Origin: Pseudomonadota bacterium
Lineage (GTDB): Bacteria > Pseudomonadota > Gammaproteobacteria > Magnimaribacterales > D2472
Length of the DNA stretch: 64,000 bases
Reading direction: 5' to 3'
Assembly: GCA_028404565.1 (NCBI GenBank)
Contig: JAOOBR010000004.1
Location: 1 to 64,000, forward strand
Shown: positions 11,536 to 21,100 of the stretch, one piece after another
Layout: each line of letters begins with the position of its first letter
Numbering within the stretch: position 1 is the first letter of the stretch
Notes under the pieces: generated by a model
Databases searched by the model: none
What the model saw: the letters and a program-made list of their open reading frames with translations, nothing else
What the model was told of the DNA's origin: nothing
Made by a program: the position numbers and the translations under genes

Positions 11536-12683
11536 AGAAGAGGATGAAAATGAATAACAACCTTTTGGTAATTATTCCATGTGCTGGAATAGGTAATAGA
11601 TTTTCGTCACAAATTGAAAAACAGCATGCAAGTTTGGGAGATTTATCAGTTATTGAGACAACTTTAAATACTTTTATGATGTTTAAGCCTGCTTCAAAGA
11701 TTGTGGTTGTTGTAAAAGATCCAGAAAGTTTCCAAAAAAAAATAAGTATCAAACTAGATGAAAGATTCTCAATTGTAAGTGGAGGAAATTCTAGGTCAGA
11801 ATCTGTACTAAACGGAATTAGAAGTGAAAATATTGAAAAATATGACTATATAATGACCCATGATGGAGTGAGACCATATATTGACCTTGATTCTTTAGAA
11901 AAGATATATGCATCTATCCTGGAATCTGATTATGATTGTATTTTTTATGGGATAAAGCCAAAAGATTCAATTAAAAGATTAGAAGGAGGATCTTGTAAGG
12001 TTGAAGAAAGAGATAACTTTATTTTAGTTCAAACACCTCAAATCTGTGAATCTAAGAAATTAAAGAACGCTCTTGAAGTACTAACTTCCAAAAATATTTA
12101 TCCTACTGATGAGAGCTCAGCAATGGAGAACTCTGGATACAGTGTAAATTTTATTGAGGGGTCGCAAAAAAATATAAAAATTACTTTTCAAGAGGATTTA
12201 GTAAAAAAGGATATTCTTATTGGGAATGGGTTTGATTTACACAGATTTTGTGAGGGAAATTCAATAGTCTTTGGTGGAGTAAAATTTCCATTCGAATTCG
12301 GAATTGAAGCAATATCCGATGGTGATGTAATTTTACATTCTTTAGCTGACTCAATTTTAGGAGCATTATCTGAAGGCGATATTGGAACTTCTTTTCCAGA
12401 AGATGACCCAAATAGTAAAGATTTAGATAGTCGAGAAATAATTACACACTGCTTGGGTTTGATGAAAAAGAGGGGATATCATCTAAATAATATAGATATA
12501 ACAGTTATATCTGAGATCCCAAAAATTAGTCCAATTAGGAATCAGATCATAAAATCTTTATCTGAAATTTTTTCAATTGATTCAAGTAAAATAGGTTTGA
12601 AAGGCTCAACTATGGAAAAAATTGGAACAATTGGAAAAGAGCAGGCTCTTGCAGTAATGACATCTGTAACACTAAAGAGATAA
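11532..12683 (+). CDS. ispDF: Bifunctional IspD/IspF fusion (MEP pathway)
   Basis: N-terminal IspD (IIPCAGIGNRF, THDGVRPYIDLD, VQTPQIC) fused to IspF (GNGFDLHRF, SDGDVILHSLADSILGAL, GDIGTSFPEDDP, ALAVMTSVTL). Confidence 0.93.
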   Translation: MKKRMKMNNNLLVIIPCAGIGNRFSSQIEKQHASLGDLSVIETTLNTFMMFKPASKIVVVVKDPESFQKKISIKLDERFSIVSGGNSRSESVLNGIRSENIEKYDYIMTHDGVRPYIDLDSLEKIYASILESDYDCIFYGIKPKDSIKRLEGGSCKVEERDNFILVQTPQICESKKLKNALEVLTSKNIYPTDESSAMENSGYSVNFIEGSQKNIKITFQEDLVKKDILIGNGFDLHRFCEGNSIVFGGVKFPFEFGIEAISDGDVILHSLADSILGALSEGDIGTSFPEDDPNSKDLDSREIITHCLGLMKKRGYHLNNIDITVISEIPKISPIRNQIIKSLSEIFSIDSSKIGLKGSTMEKIGTIGKEQALAVMTSVTLKR

Positions 12684-12685
12684 AT

Positions 12686-13438
12686 ATGAATATTCTTCTT
12701 ACAAATGATGATGGTTTTGATGCTGATGGAATTAAGGCCATTAGAACTGCATTAGAAAAGAGTCATAATGTCTATGTTGTAGCTCCAGAAAAAAATTGCA
12801 GTGGCCTTAGTGCATCTATCTCGTACATGAAAGAAATTGAAATCAAGAAGGAATCAGAAAGACTATACATTGTTAAAGGAACTCCAGCTGATTGCGCATA
12901 TATTGGCTTATTAAATCTTTTAAATGATGAAATAGATGTGCTTGTATCAGGCATCAATCTTGGAGCAAATATTGGGAATGATGTTTTGTATTCTGGGACT
13001 GTAGGAGCTGCGCTTGGAGGAAGAAAGCTGAAGTATCCGCCAATTGCAATTTCTTCATGTGAGTACAAACCTAAATCTCTTGAGTTTATAGCAAATAAGT
13101 CATGTGAATTAGTTGAATTAATAACTTCTTTTGAAAAACAGGAAATTTTAAATAAAGTTGTAAATATAAACTTTCCTGACATTGATCAAAAATCTTACAA
13201 GGGCATTAAAGTGGTTCCAATTGCTAAAAGAGATGTTCCACCAACTCCTGATATTCTAAAAAATAATTCTGACATTCAATCATTTAGGTATGCAGCATCT
13301 GGAGCGCCAATAAAGGAAGATTTTCTTACCGATGCGGAGGCTGTGAAACTTGGGTATGTATCTATATCAATTTTAGATTATGAATTACTAGATCCTAATT
13401 TTAATAGTCTTGAGTTTGAGAACTTCATAAATGAATAA
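12686..13438 (+). CDS. surE: 5'/3'-nucleotidase SurE
   Basis: MNILLTNDDGFDADGIKAI; VVAPEKNCSGLSASIS; VSGINLGANIGNDVLYSGTVGAA. Confidence 0.97.
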   Translation: MNILLTNDDGFDADGIKAIRTALEKSHNVYVVAPEKNCSGLSASISYMKEIEIKKESERLYIVKGTPADCAYIGLLNLLNDEIDVLVSGINLGANIGNDVLYSGTVGAALGGRKLKYPPIAISSCEYKPKSLEFIANKSCELVELITSFEKQEILNKVVNINFPDIDQKSYKGIKVVPIAKRDVPPTPDILKNNSDIQSFRYAASGAPIKEDFLTDAEAVKLGYVSISILDYELLDPNFNSLEFENFINE

Positions 13439-14096
13439 CCCTAAAGCAATATATGAAAGACCGCTTGAAGAGATGATTGGAAAATTGCTTGAAATGGGCA
13501 TCAAAGATTTTAGTGTTTTGGATGCAATGAGAAGGGTGCCTAGACATATTTTTATTGATGAAGCCTTAAGGTCCAGAGCTTATGAAAATATGTCTTTACC
13601 CATTGGCTACAAACAAACCATATCGCAGCCATATATTGTTGCAAAAATGACAGAACTATTGGTTCGAAATTCAGCAAAACAAAATGAGAAATTTGAAAAG
13701 ATTCTTGAGATAGGATCTGGTTGTGGATACCAATCTGCTGTTCTTTCTTACTTTGCTGACGAGGTGCATTCCGTGGAAAGAATTAAACAATTAGTTAGCA
13801 AGTCTCGTGAGAATTTATCAGATTTAAGAATTCATAATGTCCTAATTAAAAATAGAGATGGCTTTAAAGGTTGGGATGAAGAAATTAAATATGATGGCAT
13901 TCTTTGTGCAGCAGCACCCCCAGAAATACCCAAAAGCCTTTTAGCTTTTTTAAAGGTTGGATGTTGTCTTGTTCTTCCAGTGGGTGGAAGCAAATCTCAG
14001 AAATTAAAAATAGTTACTAAAACTAAAAAGGGTTTTGATGAACAAGAATGCGAAAACGTTTCATTTGTTCCAATGCTAGGCGGTACTTCAAAATGA
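13431..14096 (+). CDS. pcm: Protein-L-isoaspartate O-methyltransferase
   Basis: YKQTISQPYIVAKMTELL; ILEIGSGCGYQSAVLSYFADEVHSVER; surE-pcm synteny. Confidence 0.96.
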   Translation: MNNPKAIYERPLEEMIGKLLEMGIKDFSVLDAMRRVPRHIFIDEALRSRAYENMSLPIGYKQTISQPYIVAKMTELLVRNSAKQNEKFEKILEIGSGCGYQSAVLSYFADEVHSVERIKQLVSKSRENLSDLRIHNVLIKNRDGFKGWDEEIKYDGILCAAAPPEIPKSLLAFLKVGCCLVLPVGGSKSQKLKIVTKTKKGFDEQECENVSFVPMLGGTSK

Positions 14097-14779
14097 GTAT
14101 TAGACTCAGATTTCTTTTGGCTGGTTTTTGTATAGGTCTTGCCGAGTTGCTCCCAGGGATTTCAGGGGCAACAGTAGCCCTGATGTTTGGCATATATAAA
14201 AAACTCATTGAATGTATTTCCAAACTAAAAGATCTAGATCTTCTTGTTCCATTGTTGCTTGGAATGACTGTAAGTGTTTTTGGTTTTTCAAAACTGATAA
14301 ATTTTTTATTTTTAAATTACACCAACTTATTCGAGTTTTTTATTGGAATTCTTATGATTTTCTATGGTGCTTATTTATTCTTAAGCAATATTCAAAAATC
14401 TAAAAGAAAAGAACTATTTATCTTTTCTTTATTATTTGTTATTTCAGTAGCTATTGGAGTCGCAATTGGAAATTTATCTGATTTGGATGCATCTGTTGGA
14501 ACCTTTCCTTTAGTAATATATGGATTTATTGCGTTTTCTTTTCTTTTGATACCAGGTATATCCGGGAGCGCTTTTCTGCTAGCAATAGGGATTTATCCAT
14601 TAATTATTGGATCAGTAGCAGACCTAAACTTATTAGTACTTCTTCCTTTTGCAATAGGAATGCTTTTTTCATTAATTACTATGCCAAAATTAATAGAAAA
14701 GCTTCTATCTAAATTTGATAAGAATATCTATATGATTTTTGCAGGTTTTATTCTTGGTGCCGGCTCTTCAATAATTTAA
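14093..14779 (+). CDS. DUF368 family membrane protein
   Basis: Polytopic; [25 protein letters not shown] and [19 protein letters not shown] repeats; internal ATG at 14093 preferred. Confidence 0.88.
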   Translation: MSIRLRFLLAGFCIGLAELLPGISGATVALMFGIYKKLIECISKLKDLDLLVPLLLGMTVSVFGFSKLINFLFLNYTNLFEFFIGILMIFYGAYLFLSNIQKSKRKELFIFSLLFVISVAIGVAIGNLSDLDASVGTFPLVIYGFIAFSFLLIPGISGSAFLLAIGIYPLIIGSVADLNLLVLLPFAIGMLFSLITMPKLIEKLLSKFDKNIYMIFAGFILGAGSSII

Positions 14780-15099
14780 TAATCAAGAAGGTGTTTTTTT
14801 TCTTTAATGTTTTTCCATTCATCGGCATTAGGAAGAGGTTCTTTTGCCTCCGAGATATTTGGATAAACATCAGCTAATTTTGCATTTATTTCTATAAAAT
14901 CGATTTGATCTTCTGGTAGTTCATCTTCCGATAAAATTGCATCAATAGGGCACTCTGGCTCACACAAAGCACAGTCAATACATTCATCCGGATGTATGAC
15001 AAGAAATTCTGGTCCCTCGTAAAAGCAATCCACAGGACAAACTTCTACACAATCAGTATATTTACACTTTATACAAGCTTCAGTAACTACAAATGCCAT
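14776..15099 (-). CDS. fdxA: 7Fe/8Fe ferredoxin FdxA
   Basis: [42 protein letters not shown]. Confidence 0.95.
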   Translation of the reverse strand: MAFVVTEACIKCKYTDCVEVCPVDCFYEGPEFLVIHPDECIDCALCEPECPIDAILSEDELPEDQIDFIEINAKLADVYPNISEAKEPLPNADEWKNIKEKKHLLDY

Positions 15100-15183
15100 G
15101 ATTATTTATTAGATAGGGTGATTCTAGCTAACAACAATGAAAAATTGTATATAAAGTCTTTAAATTTTGACATTTTTCTAATA

Positions 15184-15203
15184 TACTGTACAAATATACA
15201 GTA
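15184..15203 (+). promoter_or_regulatory. LexA (SOS) box upstream of recA
   Basis: TACTGTACAAATATACAGTA, i.e. CTGT-N8-ACAG with near-perfect dyad symmetry, 10 bp before the recA ATG. Confidence 0.93.
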
Positions 15204-15213
15204 GGAGTTAATT

Positions 15214-16218
15214 ATGGCAGAAGATAAATCAAAGCAACTTAACGAGACTTTAAGTCAGATTGAAAAACAATTTGGTAAGGGAACTGTGATGAGAATGGGC
15301 GATAGAGAAGTTGTCGATATTCCCTCTATCTCTACTGGATCTTTGGGATTAGATATCGCTCTTGGAATTGGGGGAGTACCACAAGGTCGAGTTATTGAGA
15401 TTTTCGGACCTGAATCATCTGGAAAAACAACACTTACTTTGCAAGTGATTGCAGAATGCCAAAAAGCAGGGGGGACAGCAGCTTTTATTGATGCAGAACA
15501 TGCTTTAGACCCGCTTTATGCAAAAAAACTTGGAGTTAATGTTGATGAGCTTCTGCTCTCACAACCAGATACTGGCGAACAAGCTCTTGAAGTAGCTGAT
15601 ATGCTTGTTAAATCTAATAGTGTAGATCTGTTGGTGGTTGATTCAGTTGCGGCTTTAACGCCAAGAGCAGAAATTGAGGGCGAAATGGGAGATCATCATG
15701 TTGGACTTCAAGCCAGACTAATGTCACAAGCTTTACGGAAAATTACTGGAAACATTCAAAGATCAAATGCCACTGTAATCTTTATCAATCAAATAAGGAT
15801 GAAAATAGGAGTTATGTTTGGTAATCCTGAAACTACCACAGGAGGTAATGCTCTTAAATTCTACTCGTCAGTTAGATTAGATATACGAAGAATTGGTGCA
15901 GTAAAAGAAGGAGAAGAAGTCATAGGTAATGAGACGAGAGTAAAAGTAGTAAAAAATAAAGTCTCTCCACCATTTACAAAAGCAGAGTTCCAAATCTTAT
16001 ATGGAAAGGGAATTAATGTTGAAGGAGAAATTATCGACTTTGGACAAAAACTAGGCCTCATTGAGAAAGCAGGTTCTTGGTATAGCTACAATGATGAAAA
16101 GATTGGTCAGGGCAAAACTAATGCAAGCAATTTTTTAAGGGAAAATAAAAAAATACGAAATGCTCTTGTAAAACAAATAAAAGCAGCCCACATCAAATCA
16201 AAATCAAAGAAAAAATAA
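15214..16218 (+). CDS. recA: Recombinase RecA
   Basis: [75 protein letters not shown]. Confidence 0.99.
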   Translation: MAEDKSKQLNETLSQIEKQFGKGTVMRMGDREVVDIPSISTGSLGLDIALGIGGVPQGRVIEIFGPESSGKTTLTLQVIAECQKAGGTAAFIDAEHALDPLYAKKLGVNVDELLLSQPDTGEQALEVADMLVKSNSVDLLVVDSVAALTPRAEIEGEMGDHHVGLQARLMSQALRKITGNIQRSNATVIFINQIRMKIGVMFGNPETTTGGNALKFYSSVRLDIRRIGAVKEGEEVIGNETRVKVVKNKVSPPFTKAEFQILYGKGINVEGEIIDFGQKLGLIEKAGSWYSYNDEKIGQGKTNASNFLRENKKIRNALVKQIKAAHIKSKSKKK

Positions 16219-16236
16219 TTTAATATATTTGCCTGA

Positions 16237-16277
16237 AAAATGATTGAGTATTAGAATTTACTCAATCATTTTTTTTT
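16237..16277 (+). terminator. Rho-independent terminator after recA
   Basis: AATGATTGAGTA - TTAGAATT - TACTCAATCATT, 12-bp perfect stem followed by a T-run. Confidence 0.88.
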
Positions 16278-16286
16278 GGAGTTTTT

Positions 16287-17468
16287 ATGGCAGAAAAAGC
16301 ATTTATTGTAGAGGCAGTTAGAACTGCTGGTGGAAAAAGAGATGGAAGATTAAGTTTATGGCATCCTGCAGATTTAGGGGCAAAAGTACTTGATGAGTTA
16401 GTTTCTAGACTGGATATGGATCCTGAGCTAGTAGATGATGTAATCTTTGGTTGTGTTGATCAAGTTGGAGCCCAGTCAGGAAATATTGCAAGGAATGCAG
16501 TTCTTTCTTCCTCTTTTCCTGAGTCTGTTCCTGGTACTTCTGTGGATAGACAATGCGGATCTTCGCAACAAGCAATTCATTTTGCTATTCAGGCAGTAAT
16601 GTCTGGTACACAGGACATCGTCATAGGTGGTGGTGTTGAGGTTATGTCAATGGTTCCAATTGGAGCCGCAGTAAAAGACGGTTTTGATGCAGGTCATGGA
16701 CTCCCATTTGATTCAGAGGGAATGAAACAGAGATATCCAGAGATATTCTTTTCACAATTTACTGGTGCTGAACTTGTTGCAGATAAATGGAATCTTTCAA
16801 GAGAAGACCTTGATCAATTTGCTCTAGAAAGTCATCAAAAAGCAGCTAATGCAACAGAATCTAATTTTTTTGATCGTGAAATTCTTCCCGTTAAAGGCAA
16901 GAATGCTGAAGGCATTGAAGATATGGTAATCGCTGATGAGGGAATAAGATTTGATGCAAGCTTTGATAAATTGGCTGGTTTAAAGACTGTTACTGAAGGT
17001 GGAGTTATAACCGCTGGTAATGCAAGCCAAATAACTGATGGAGCTGCAGCAGTTTTAGTTTGCAATGAATCAGGCCTCAAGAAAATTCAAGCAAATCCAA
17101 GAGCAGAAATAGTATCAATCTCTGTCGTAGGAGATGACCCAGTATTTATGCTAACTGGTCCAATTCCTGCTTCAAAAAAAGCATTAGAAGCTGCAAATTT
17201 ATCAATAGATGATATAGATCTTTATGAGGTCAATGAAGCATTTGCTCCTGTTCCTCTTGCATGGGCAGCTGAGCTACATGCTGATAAAGAAAAGCTTAAT
17301 GTAAATGGGGGCGCAATGGCTTTAGGTCATCCCCTAGGAGCTACGGGCGCAAAACTAATGACTACACTTCTTCATGAAATGGAGAGAAGAGAGTCAAAAT
17401 ATGGTCTCCAAGCAATTTGTGAAGGTGGCGGAACTGCAAATGCGACCATAATAAAAAGAGTAAGTTAA
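16287..17468 (+). CDS. Acetyl-CoA C-acyltransferase (thiolase)
   Basis: VDRQCGSSQQAIHFAIQAV; NVNGGAMALGHPLGATGAKLMTTLLHEM; CEGGGTANATI. Confidence 0.95.
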   Translation: MAEKAFIVEAVRTAGGKRDGRLSLWHPADLGAKVLDELVSRLDMDPELVDDVIFGCVDQVGAQSGNIARNAVLSSSFPESVPGTSVDRQCGSSQQAIHFAIQAVMSGTQDIVIGGGVEVMSMVPIGAAVKDGFDAGHGLPFDSEGMKQRYPEIFFSQFTGAELVADKWNLSREDLDQFALESHQKAANATESNFFDREILPVKGKNAEGIEDMVIADEGIRFDASFDKLAGLKTVTEGGVITAGNASQITDGAAAVLVCNESGLKKIQANPRAEIVSISVVGDDPVFMLTGPIPASKKALEAANLSIDDIDLYEVNEAFAPVPLAWAAELHADKEKLNVNGGAMALGHPLGATGAKLMTTLLHEMERRESKYGLQAICEGGGTANATIIKRVS

Positions 17469-17499
17469 AGAAACCCTAAGTAGATACTCTAAAATTGTT

Positions 17500-18942
17500 A
17501 TGCAATCAGGCCTTAAGAATTCTTATGCCCAGGATTTGCCTGAGTTATCAAAGAAGTGTATTCCTTCTGGATTCCAGAATTCTGAAATAATTCTTAAAAA
17601 TTATGAACTTGGCGAGGAGCTTGGTTTTAGTAAAAAGTTCTTAGACTCTGATAAATGTCTAAATGTTTTCAGTGGTAATGTATTACTTAGAGATTCAATG
17701 CCTATTGCACAAGCATATTCCGGACATCAATTTGGACAATTTAATCCAAATCTTGGTGATGGAAGAGCGATCTTGCTTGGAGAGATTAACAATCTAGATA
17801 TTCAATTAAAAGGTATTGGACAAACGCCTTTTTCTAGAAGAGGAGACGGAAAATCTGCTCTTAGTCCTGTATTAAGAGAATACATAATAAGCGAATTCAT
17901 GAATGCAGCTGGGATACCAACAACTCGAGCACTTCTTGCTTTAAAAACTAATGAAAGTGTAACAAGAGACACTGAGCTTCCTGGAGGTATTCTTGTAAGA
18001 GTTGCTAATAGCCATATAAGAATAGGTACATTCGAGTTTGCTGCTATGCAAGGTACTCAGATATTAAAAAAGTTAGCAGATTATTCTATTCTTAGACATT
18101 ACCCTGAATTAAAAAATTCCAATGACAGATATATAAAGTTTTTTGCTGCTGTATGTGAAAGTCAGACAAGATTAGTTTCTAAGTGGATGAATATTGGATT
18201 TATTCATGGAGTTATGAATACAGATAATGTGACTGTTTCTGGAGAAACGATTGACTATGGACCATGCGCTTTTATGGATTATTATGATCCAAAGACAGTT
18301 TTTAGCTCAATAGATGTTGCAGGAAGGTATTGTTATGGAAATCAACCTGCAATTCTTGTTTGGAATCTTTCTAAATTAGCTGAAGCTCTCATCCCCCTCA
18401 TTGATGATAATGAGCAAAAATCAATTGAAAAATTAACTGAAGTTCTTCAAGAAGTAATGCCTTCCTTCGAAAAATACTTTTACTCAGAAATGGGAGAAAA
18501 GCTAGGTATTGATTCGATAAATCAAAACAATATAAATCTTGTAAAAGATTATCTTAAAATATTAGATTCAAATTCAATTGATTTCACTCTGTCCTTTAGA
18601 GACTTATCAAAAATACTCAACAAGACGAAGAGTATAGAGGATTCAGTTTTTAAAAATTCAGGCGATTTCAAGAAGTGGACTGAAGACTGGATGATAAAAA
18701 TTATTACAGAAAAGACCAATCCTAAAGACATTGCAAAGAAAATGGATTTAACTAATCCATGTTATATCCCTAGGAATCATATTATCGAGGATGCGCTTGA
18801 AAATGCTGTAAACGGCGACATGAATCTTATCAATGAAATTCTTAAGCTATATAATAATCCCTTTGATGAGAATGAACATACTGAAACTTTTAAGAAGCCC
18901 TCTGAAACAAATACACCATTTGTAACATTTTGTGGTACTTAA
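17500..18942 (+). CDS. selO: SelO/YdiU family protein adenylyltransferase
   Basis: AYSGHQFGQFNPNLGDGRAILLGE; LKGIGQTPFSRRGDGKSALSPVLREYI; GVMNTDNVTVSGETIDYGPCAFMD; C-terminal Cys (TFCGT). Confidence 0.94.
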   Translation: MQSGLKNSYAQDLPELSKKCIPSGFQNSEIILKNYELGEELGFSKKFLDSDKCLNVFSGNVLLRDSMPIAQAYSGHQFGQFNPNLGDGRAILLGEINNLDIQLKGIGQTPFSRRGDGKSALSPVLREYIISEFMNAAGIPTTRALLALKTNESVTRDTELPGGILVRVANSHIRIGTFEFAAMQGTQILKKLADYSILRHYPELKNSNDRYIKFFAAVCESQTRLVSKWMNIGFIHGVMNTDNVTVSGETIDYGPCAFMDYYDPKTVFSSIDVAGRYCYGNQPAILVWNLSKLAEALIPLIDDNEQKSIEKLTEVLQEVMPSFEKYFYSEMGEKLGIDSINQNNINLVKDYLKILDSNSIDFTLSFRDLSKILNKTKSIEDSVFKNSGDFKKWTEDWMIKIITEKTNPKDIAKKMDLTNPCYIPRNHIIEDALENAVNGDMNLINEILKLYNNPFDENEHTETFKKPSETNTPFVTFCGT

Positions 18943-18952
18943 AAGTACTAGT

Positions 18953-19474
18953 TTAGTTTTTTATTCTTAGTGTTCCAGCAAAATCAAGTTTACCTATTTC
19001 AAGACCCTTAACTCTGAACAGATCATATAATGTTGTAACATGAAAATAGAAATTAGGAAGTGAGAAAGAAAGAATAAAGTCCTCTGCTGTAAAGGACCAT
19101 TCTATTTGCCCCATTCTAAACATTACTTCTTTACCTGAAAGAGAATTTATATCTTCATCAGAAAAATGATTTAATTTTTCCTCAGCATTTTCAAGCATAT
19201 CAATAAGATCATTGAAACTTAAATTCTCTGGCATTTTTGGAGGAGCGAATTCACCTGTTTTTAGAGCATCTATAGCACCTACAGAATGATGAACGACACT
19301 GAAAACTTGGAAAGTTAATGGAGCCATGTCCTCTATCAATCTCATTTCAGCTAGATCATTTAAGTTTGTACCTTCATCAGTAAAATATTTTTCAGCTTTC
19401 TTCATAATAGCTAAAGATGCAGGAAGAAGCTGTTTGTAAGTTTTAAGCGATGCATCGCTGAGCAAAATACTCAT
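18953..19474 (-). CDS. DUF1993 family protein
   Basis: DUF1993-like pattern including NFYFHVTTLYDLFRVKGLEIGKLDFAG; complete ORF. Confidence 0.75.
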   Translation of the reverse strand: MSILLSDASLKTYKQLLPASLAIMKKAEKYFTDEGTNLNDLAEMRLIEDMAPLTFQVFSVVHHSVGAIDALKTGEFAPPKMPENLSFNDLIDMLENAEEKLNHFSDEDINSLSGKEVMFRMGQIEWSFTAEDFILSFSLPNFYFHVTTLYDLFRVKGLEIGKLDFAGTLRIKN

Positions 19475-19487
19475 ATTTTTCTCCTTT

Positions 19488-20753
19488 TTAAATTATTTCC
19501 TCTACTTCATTCAAAGCAGAAGCCACTTTCTCTCCATTCCTGAAGATAATTTCAACCTTTTTATGATCCGTAAAATTTTTACCAAAAACGATCGATACAG
19601 GAACGCCAATTAACTCAGAATCTTTTATCTTTTTCCCAAAACCATCATCTCGATCATCCAATACTACCTCGAACCCTTTCTGAGTGAGCTCTTTATAAAG
19701 TTTTCTGGATGATGCTTCAATATTTTTGTCTTTATCAGCCCCGATTGTAATTATATTTAAATCAAAAGGAGAAATAGATTTTGGCCAAATAATTCCCTTA
19801 TCATCAAAATTTTGTTCAATTGCAGCCGCGACTATCCTTGAGATACCTATTCCATAACATCCCATGTGCATGTTTTTAGCTTTACCTGAGTCATCTAAAA
19901 CAGTCGCATTCATATTTTCGCTATACAGCTTGCCCAATTGGAATATATGTCCCACTTCAATACCTTTTGTAATTTCCAGCAATCCATTCCCATCAGGTGA
20001 TTCTTGTCCAACTAGTGATTTTGAATCTTGACCATTTTCAAGCAAAAGCTCAGCATTAACCGCATAATCAGATTTATCAGATACTGCAAGAGTATCTTCA
20101 CCATTTTCTGCAAGTACATGAAATTCCTCAGATTTATCTCCACCAATTGCGCCTGAGTCTGCTTTTACTATTTTAAAATCTAGCCCTATTCTCTCAAAAA
20201 TTTTTGAGTAGGCATTTCTCATTATTTGGTATGTTTCTTCCAAGCTTTCTTCAGAAAGATGAAAGCTGTAAGAATCTTTCATTAAGAATTCTCTACTCCT
20301 CATCACTCCATATCTTGGTCTTATTTCATCTCTAAATTTAGTTTGTATTTGATATATATTCAAAGGAAGCTCTTTATAACTTTTGACATTATTTTTAATT
20401 AAATCAGTTATTACTTCTTCATGAGTAGGACCTAGGCAAAAATCTCTATCGTGACGATCTTTAAATCTAAGCAATTCTGGACCAAATTTATCCCATCTCT
20501 TTGATTCATTCCATAAGTCCTTTGGTTGCACCATCGGCATTAGCACTTCATGCGCTCCCGCATTGTTCATCTCTTCTCTAACAATATTTTCAACCTTATT
20601 TAAGACCCTTAAACCAAGCGGAAGCCAAGTATAAATCCCAGAGGCATTTTTTCTTATCATGCCAGACTTAAGCATGAGGCTATTACTTATAACTTGAGCA
20701 TCTTCAGAAGCAGTATCTTTTAGCGTAGGAATGAAATAATTTGACCAAAACAT
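19488..20753 (-). CDS. proS: Prolyl-tRNA synthetase, short form lacking INS editing domain
   Basis: [83 protein letters not shown]; 421 aa total. Confidence 0.97.
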   Translation of the reverse strand: MFWSNYFIPTLKDTASEDAQVISNSLMLKSGMIRKNASGIYTWLPLGLRVLNKVENIVREEMNNAGAHEVLMPMVQPKDLWNESKRWDKFGPELLRFKDRHDRDFCLGPTHEEVITDLIKNNVKSYKELPLNIYQIQTKFRDEIRPRYGVMRSREFLMKDSYSFHLSEESLEETYQIMRNAYSKIFERIGLDFKIVKADSGAIGGDKSEEFHVLAENGEDTLAVSDKSDYAVNAELLLENGQDSKSLVGQESPDGNGLLEITKGIEVGHIFQLGKLYSENMNATVLDDSGKAKNMHMGCYGIGISRIVAAAIEQNFDDKGIIWPKSISPFDLNIITIGADKDKNIEASSRKLYKELTQKGFEVVLDDRDDGFGKKIKDSELIGVPVSIVFGKNFTDHKKVEIIFRNGEKVASALNEVEEII

Positions 20754-20818
20754 ATCTATTTTATTTTTGCATATAAAAAATACTTATAGTTTATAATTTT
20801 ATAGTTTTTTTTAGTTAT

Positions 20819-21100
20819 ATGCCCATTTATGAATACAAATGCTCAAATTGTGGGCACCAATTTGAAAAAATACAGAAATTTTCGGATGATCCACTAAAAA
20901 AATGTCCAAATTGTGATAAAAATGCTTTAAATAAGTTAATATCCAGCCCATCATTTAGGCTTAAGGGCAGTGGATGGTATGAAACTGACTTTAAAACAGG
21001 TAATAAAAAGAACATACTAAATAAGGAAAAAGATACTAAAGACTCCACAAAGTCTAAAAAAAAGAATAAGGATAGCGGAAAGGTAAGCAATGAGAACTGA
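20819..21100 (+). CDS. FmdB-family zinc ribbon protein
   Basis: [32 protein letters not shown]. Confidence 0.92.
   Translation: MPIYEYKCSNCGHQFEKIQKFSDDPLKKCPNCDKNALNKLISSPSFRLKGSGWYETDFKTGNKKNILNKEKDTKDSTKSKKKNKDSGKVSNEN

Noticed and set aside
12772-13182. 136-aa minus-strand ORF inside surE
   Set aside because: Antisense shadow of a conserved gene.
18933-18960. Bidirectional terminator between selO and DUF1993 (GTACTTAAAAGTAC then T-rich)
   Set aside because: Only 5-6 bp stem with a very small loop; too weak to call.
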